From Parvibaculaceae bacterium (GTDB lineage: Bacteria > Pseudomonadota > Alphaproteobacteria > Parvibaculales > Parvibaculaceae): a stretch of 64,000 nt of DNA. The position numbers and the translations under genes were made by a program. Shown in pieces: positions 59,685-64,000 of the stretch (positions are counted from its first letter, which is position 1; the number at the start of each line of letters is the position of its first letter). The notes below the pieces were generated by a model. The model was not told the DNA's origin. It was given only the letters and a program-made list of their open reading frames with translations, and made no database searches. Location of the stretch: assembly GCA_028283765.1 (NCBI GenBank), contig JAPWJY010000008.1, forward strand, positions 1 to 64,000. The letters run 5' to 3'.

Positions 59685-59929
59685 GGTCCAAACTCCGGCT
59701 GCCACGCTGGGCTGACGTCGGGGACGCGCAGCCCCGGTTGCGGATGGCGCGGCAGGTGAGTATGTATGTCGCGCATTTTGGCGCAAGCGTCCGGTCAGGG
59801 AGACGGGGCTTGAAGAAAGCCAGCCTGCGGGTCTTTGCGGATTCTTCTCCTGACAATGTATAGGGCGTCTTTGGAGGTCAGGTCCAGCACAGGGGCCCTC
59901 CGGCGTGCGGTTCAAGGGGTTAAGGCACT

Positions 59930-61180
59930 ATGGCCAGACTGGTCATGAAGTTTGGCGGCACGTCGGTGGCCGATATTGAGCGGATTCGCAATGTGGCCCG
60001 CCATGTGAAGCGGGAAATCGACGCGGGCCATCAGGTGGCGGTGGTCGTGTCGGCGATGTCTGGCACGACGAACCAGCTTGTCGCATGGACCCGGGAAACC
60101 GCGAAACTGCACGATGCGCGCGAATATGACACGATCGTCGCCACCGGCGAGCAGGTGACGGTCGGCCTTCTGGCGATCGCCTTGCAGGAAATGGGCGTCT
60201 CTGCCCGTTCATGGCTTGGCTGGCAGATCCCGATTCTGACGGACGGCGCCCACGGGGCCGCGCGTATCCAGGAAATCAACGGGGCCAGGCTGATCGAACG
60301 TCTCGAAGAGGGACAGGTTGCCGTGATCGCGGGCTTTCAGGGAATTGGCCCCGATCAGCGCATTACCACGCTTGGCCGGGGCGGTTCCGACACCAGTGCG
60401 GTGGCCATTGCGGCGGCCATCCAGGCGGACCGATGTGACATTTATACCGATGTCGATGGCGTTTATACAACAGACCCCCGGATCGTCGCCAAGGCGCGCA
60501 AGCTTGACAAGATAAGCTATGAGGAGATGCTGGAAATGGCCTCTCAGGGGGCCAAGGTGCTGCAAACCCGGTCCGTCGAACTGGCCATGGTGCATCGGGT
60601 GAGGCTTCAGGTGCGTTCCAGCTTTGACGCGCCTGATGCGCCTCATATTCTGGCGGGAGAAATACCGGGTACTCTGGTTTGTGACGAGGAAGAGATCGTG
60701 GAACAGCAGGTTGTGAGCGGCATCGCCTATTCCAGGGATGAGGCGAAAGTCACGCTCCTCAATGTGGCGGACCGGCCCGGTGTCGCAGCCCGGATATTCG
60801 GGCCGCTGGCCGACAGCTCCATCAATGTGGACATGATCATCCAGAATGTCTCCGATGACGGCAAATACACCCATATGACCTTTACCGTGCCGCAGGCGGA
60901 ACTTGCCCGCGCCGAGGACGTTATCCGCAAGGCCAGGGATGAGATCGGCTATCAGGATATCGGCACCGATCTTAATGTAGTGAAAGTGTCGGTCATCGGC
61001 ATCGGCATGCGCAGCCATTGCGGCGTGGCGGCGACCATGTTCCAGACCCTGGCTGAAAAAGGCATCAATATTCAGGCGATCACGACCTCCGAGATCAAGG
61101 TGAGCGTGCTGATCGCCGCTGAATATTCGGAACTCGCCGTGCGCGCGTTGCATACGGCTTATGGCATGGATGCCGAATAG
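59930..61180 (+). CDS. lysC: aspartate kinase
   Basis: This 416-residue enzyme phosphorylates aspartate, the first step to lysine, threonine and methionine. The kinase part opens with 'ARLVMKFGGTSVADIERIRN' and includes 'TTLGRGGSDTSAVAIAAAIQ' and 'DVDGVYTTDPRIVAKARKLD'. Two ACT domains follow from about residue 265 ('VTLLNVADRPGVAARIFGPL') and 345 ('VSVIGIGMRSHCGVAATMFQ'), the usual lysine/threonine feedback site. There is no homoserine dehydrogenase fusion. aaggcact lies before the ATG. ptsP follows 100 bases later. Confidence 0.97.
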   Translation: MARLVMKFGGTSVADIERIRNVARHVKREIDAGHQVAVVVSAMSGTTNQLVAWTRETAKLHDAREYDTIVATGEQVTVGLLAIALQEMGVSARSWLGWQIPILTDGAHGAARIQEINGARLIERLEEGQVAVIAGFQGIGPDQRITTLGRGGSDTSAVAIAAAIQADRCDIYTDVDGVYTTDPRIVAKARKLDKISYEEMLEMASQGAKVLQTRSVELAMVHRVRLQVRSSFDAPDAPHILAGEIPGTLVCDEEEIVEQQVVSGIAYSRDEAKVTLLNVADRPGVAARIFGPLADSSINVDMIIQNVSDDGKYTHMTFTVPQAELARAEDVIRKARDEIGYQDIGTDLNVVKVSVIGIGMRSHCGVAATMFQTLAEKGINIQAITTSEIKVSVLIAAEYSELAVRALHTAYGMDAE

Positions 61181-61280
61181 GATTTGAGATGCGCCGCCCG
61201 ATCTTTTCCAGCCGCCTGACTGACGACCGCGCCCTGCGGCCGTCCTGTCATGTGCGCCTCACCGGGAAGGATGCGGATTG

Positions 61281-63545
61281 ATGGCGGGCTCCGTTGGTGG
61301 TCCCCGCGTTCTGCTTCGAAGGCTGCGCGAGGTCATGGCGGAGCCGGAAAGTGCGGAACGCCTCGACAAGATCACCGTTCTCATCGCCTCCAACATGGTG
61401 GCCGAGGTGTGCTCCATCTATTTGATGCGCCCCTCGCGCGAGCTGGAGCTGTTTGCGACCGAAGGCCTCAAGCCCTCATCGGTCCATCGCACGCGCCTGA
61501 AGGAGGGGGAAGGCCTGATCGGCGATATCGCCCTTCATGCCCGCCCGCTCAATCTGGCGGACGCGCAGGCGCACCCCGCCTTCGCCTACAGGCCGGAAAC
61601 CGGCGAGGAAATCTATAAATCGCTGATGGGCGTGCCGATCCTGCGTTTCGGCCGCGTGGTTGGCGTGCTCGCGGTGCAGAACCGCACCAAGCGGAGCTAC
61701 ACCGAAGAAGAGGTGGAAGCGCTCCAGACGGTCGCCATGGTGCTGGCCGAGGTGGTCGCCTCCGCCGGCCTGATCGATCTGGCCGAAATGGAGGAACCCG
61801 ATCTCCGGCGCGAACGGCCCTACCGGCTTGCAGGCACTTCCTTTGCCGAGGGGATCGCCCTTGGCCACGCTGTGCTGCATGAGCCGCGCGTGCATGTGAC
61901 GACGCTGATCGCCGAGGATGCCGACTTCGAGATGAAGCGCCTTGAAATGGCGGTCTATGAATTGCGCGGCTCGATCGACGACATGCTGGAGACCGCCGAT
62001 CTCTCCCATGCGGGCGAGCATCGCGAGGTGCTGCAAACCTACCGCATGTTCGCCAACGACCGGGGCTGGCTTCATCGCATGACGGAAGCCGTGCGCACCG
62101 GCCTTACGGCCGAGGCGGCCGTCGAGCGCGTACAGAACGACATGCGGGCGCGGATGCTGCGCCCGGCCGACCCCTATCTGCGCGAGCGGTTGCATGATTT
62201 CGACGATCTGGCGAACCGTCTGCTGCGTCAGCTGACGGGTGTCGGGCTGTCCTCCGCCAGCCAGGATCTGCCCAACGACGCCATCATCATCGCCCGCAAC
62301 ATGGGGCCGGCCGAACTGCTCGATTATGACAAGGAGCGTTTGCGCGGTCTTGTGCTGGAGGAAGGCGCGGCGAACGCCCATGTCTCGATCGTGGCGCGCG
62401 CGCTCGGCATTCCGACGGTCGGCCGGGCGGAAGGCATTCTCGATCATGTCGATCCCGGCGACGCGATCATCGTCGATGGCGATACCGGCGAACTCTATGT
62501 CCGCCCGAGCAACGACGTCATCGACGCCTATTCCGAGAAGGCGCGCTTCCGCGCCCGGCGTCAGGAGCAATACAAGGCGATCCGCCATGAGCCTGCGGTC
62601 ACTCTGGATGGAAGTCTGGCCAATCTTTATGTGAATGCCGGGCTGGTGGTTGACCTGCCGCATGTCCATGAATCCGGCGCCGAAGGCATTGGCCTGTTCC
62701 GGACCGAACTCCAGTTCATGATCGCCTCCAAGCTGCCGTCGCTGCGCGATCAGGTGGAACTTTACTCCGCGGTTCTCGATGCGGCGGGCGACATGCCGGT
62801 TATCTTCCGCACCCTCGATATCGGCGGCGACAAGGTGCTGCCCTACATGGTGGTGCCGACGAAGGAGGAAAATCCGGCGCTGGGCTGGCGCGCGATCCGC
62901 ATCGGCCTTGATCGTCCGGCCCTGTTGCGCCATCAGCTCAGGGCGCTGCTGACGGCCGGCGCGGGGCGCAAACTCCGGCTGATGTTCCCGATGATCGCCG
63001 AGGTCAGCGAATTCGTGAGCGCACGGGCCCTTGTCGACAAGGAAATGGCCCGGCTGGTCAAGTTCGGCAAGCCTGTGCCCACCCAGGTGCAGGTCGGCAC
63101 CATGCTGGAGGTGCCCTCGCTCGTCTGGCAGTTCGAGGCGCTTTTGCCGATGGTGGATTTTGTCTCTGTCGGCTCGAACGATCTGTTGCAGTTCATGTTC
63201 GCGGCCGACCGGGGCAATCCCAGAGTCGCCGCCCGCTATGATTTCCTGTCCCCGGCGGTGCTCAGTTTCCTCAAGCATGTGGTGGAGGCGTGCGCCCGCC
63301 ACGACACGCCCCTGACGCTTTGCGGGGAAATGGCGGGCCGTCCTCTTGAAGCGATGGCGCTCATGGGGATCGGGTTCCGAAGAGTTTCGATGTCAGCGGC
63401 TGCTATCGGACCGATCAAGATGATGATCCGTTCGCTCGATGCCGATGCGCTGGCGCGTTTCATCGAACCGCTGCTTACATCGCCCACGCGCAGCCTGCGG
63501 GAAGAATTGCGACATTTTGCTGAAATAAACGGTGTCATTTTCTGA
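61281..63545 (+). CDS. ptsP: PTS-Ntr enzyme I (PtsP), GAF-containing
   Basis: PtsP starts the nitrogen-related phosphotransferase system: it takes phosphate from PEP and passes it to NPr. The 754-residue protein has an N-terminal GAF domain (about 15-160, 'ITVLIASNMVAEVCSIYLMR'), a PEP-utiliser N-domain (about 180-300), the phospho-histidine H367 in 'EEGAANAHVSIVARALGIPT', and the PEP-binding TIM barrel (about 440-730) with 'TLDIGGDKVLPYMVVPTKEE' and 'VDFVSVGSNDLLQFMFAADR'. GAF fusion is standard for this nitrogen-related enzyme I. The ATG at 61281 is preceded by an in-frame TTG. The lysC-ptsP order is common in alphaproteobacteria. Confidence 0.95.
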   Translation: MAGSVGGPRVLLRRLREVMAEPESAERLDKITVLIASNMVAEVCSIYLMRPSRELELFATEGLKPSSVHRTRLKEGEGLIGDIALHARPLNLADAQAHPAFAYRPETGEEIYKSLMGVPILRFGRVVGVLAVQNRTKRSYTEEEVEALQTVAMVLAEVVASAGLIDLAEMEEPDLRRERPYRLAGTSFAEGIALGHAVLHEPRVHVTTLIAEDADFEMKRLEMAVYELRGSIDDMLETADLSHAGEHREVLQTYRMFANDRGWLHRMTEAVRTGLTAEAAVERVQNDMRARMLRPADPYLRERLHDFDDLANRLLRQLTGVGLSSASQDLPNDAIIIARNMGPAELLDYDKERLRGLVLEEGAANAHVSIVARALGIPTVGRAEGILDHVDPGDAIIVDGDTGELYVRPSNDVIDAYSEKARFRARRQEQYKAIRHEPAVTLDGSLANLYVNAGLVVDLPHVHESGAEGIGLFRTELQFMIASKLPSLRDQVELYSAVLDAAGDMPVIFRTLDIGGDKVLPYMVVPTKEENPALGWRAIRIGLDRPALLRHQLRALLTAGAGRKLRLMFPMIAEVSEFVSARALVDKEMARLVKFGKPVPTQVQVGTMLEVPSLVWQFEALLPMVDFVSVGSNDLLQFMFAADRGNPRVAARYDFLSPAVLSFLKHVVEACARHDTPLTLCGEMAGRPLEAMALMGIGFRRVSMSAAAIGPIKMMIRSLDADALARFIEPLLTSPTRSLREELRHFAEINGVIF

Positions 63546-63836
63546 ACCATTTATGGTGGTCCAGTGACATATTTTCGGGTAAGCCGTGACAGTCTTGTTC
63601 CAGTGCAGGGGCGTGCGTTTTTTCCAGATCGCGTTCTTGTCCTCCATGAAAATTGCGCGGAATTTGTTAAACTTTTGAGCTTCCCGTGTTGCGATGAGGA
63701 AGAGTCATTTGTTAAGGTGCCCCGGGTTTGACCTGTCTCTGAACTGGCACAGGAAATAGGGGAAGTTGCCGCGCGATTATGACATGCGCAATTGTCATGA
63801 TTCGACTGCGGAACATTGTCGGGGATTGCCAAGTCA
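63546..63836. other. intergenic region downstream of ptsP
   Basis: No gene is seen. The stretch is AT-richer than its surroundings, with repeated TGTCATG/CATGAC-like pieces around 63774-63800, and probably holds the promoter of the next gene. Confidence 0.35.
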
Positions 63837-64000
63837 ATGGCGCAGAAGACAGGGTTGTCAAACATTCGCGTACGTTCAGCGGATGCGGCGAGTGTGGAAA
63901 GTTCGATTGAGCGGCCAAGGCTCGTCGCGACTCAAGATCTGGTGGGTTATATCCTTCGCGACACAAGGAAGCGTCGCCGGGAGACGGTTGCCGATATTGC
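63837..64000 (+). CDS. partial gene with RodZ-like helix-turn-helix start (cut by the window edge)
   Basis: The open frame starts at the ATG 63837 and runs off the window after 54 codons. Residues about 31-54 ('TQDLVGYILRDTRKRRRETV', then ADI) look like the beginning of a RodZ/XRE-type helix-turn-helix ('LG..LR..RE..G.SLEDVA'), preceded by about 30 polar residues. In RodZ this domain lies in the cytoplasm and binds MreB, with a membrane helix and DUF4115 domain further on; none of that is visible here. It might equally be another HTH protein. The start has a poor ribosome-binding site (tgccaagtca), so it is uncertain. Confidence 0.4.
   Translation, partial: MAQKTGLSNIRVRSADAASVESSIERPRLVATQDLVGYILRDTRKRRRETVADI

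Overview
The window is GC-rich chromosomal DNA from an alphaproteobacterium. The call rests on several clade-typical arrangements: hisB-DUF2628-hisH-hisA-hisF-(CYTH/CHAD)-hisE-coaA; argH, a small LptM-type lipoprotein, lysA and a TIGR02302-type giant membrane protein in a row; ftsE-ftsX next to a YdcF protein and an acyltransferase; ubiG divergent from lysC-ptsP; DUF2125 divergent from ChaC; an EcfG-type sigma factor beside a NepR-like protein; and a class II ribonucleotide reductase. Order or genus cannot be fixed from the sequence alone; a Hyphomicrobiales/Parvibaculales-like bacterium would fit.

Left arm (about 1-9.6 kb): accessory, partly decayed DNA. It holds a GNAT acetyltransferase, a degraded gene, a membrane GGDEF-EAL protein, a STAS-like protein, a CheY/CheB-like receiver translationally coupled to a tiny RNA-polymerase-alpha-CTD-like protein, and a second STAS-like gene split exactly by an IS5-family element (TA target duplication; the gene reads through once the element is removed). 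Next come an ssb pseudogene and an IS91-type element with its own tyrosine recombinase, both carrying frameshifts.

Core region (about 9.6-46.9 kb): amtB-glnK under a clear sigma-54 promoter, an OpgC-like acyltransferase, an SRPBCC protein, an operon of a GlxA-type regulator, a DJ-1/PfpI protein, an HSL-type esterase and a double-hotdog thioesterase, the his-coaA operon, a ferredoxin reductase and [2Fe-2S] ferredoxin pair, DUF2125, ChaC, CreA, NrdJ, PlsC, YdcF, FtsX/FtsE, an MJ0042 zinc-ribbon protein, Hpt, the TIGR02302 protein, LysA, LptM-like, ArgH and TlpA. A general-stress block follows: an EcfG-type promoter drives entericidin, DUF1328 and CsbD genes, with the EcfG-like sigma factor and a NepR-like protein just downstream. 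LepA and tRNA-Ser(GGA) close this part.

Right arm (about 46.9-64 kb): a small HxlR / NTF2-like / SDR module, then a detoxification or catabolic cassette (pirin, a frameshifted LysR gene, TMEM175 channel, YoaK, AlgE-like porin, DoxX, secreted VOC protein, YtcJ amidohydrolase, XapX, isochorismatase-like hydrolase), an EamA exporter, then ubiG, lysC and ptsP. A gene with a RodZ-like start runs off the right edge.

Five genes or gene remnants (IS91 transposase, its recombinase, ssb, glnK, LysR) need single-base corrections in G/C-rich spots. Some are real decay (ssb also carries a Trp-to-stop change); others, above all glnK, could be sequence errors. The most interesting unexplained item is the STAS-like / receiver / alpha-CTD-like signalling cluster on the left; second is the EcfG-NepR locus with a 32-bp perfect palindrome between the two genes.
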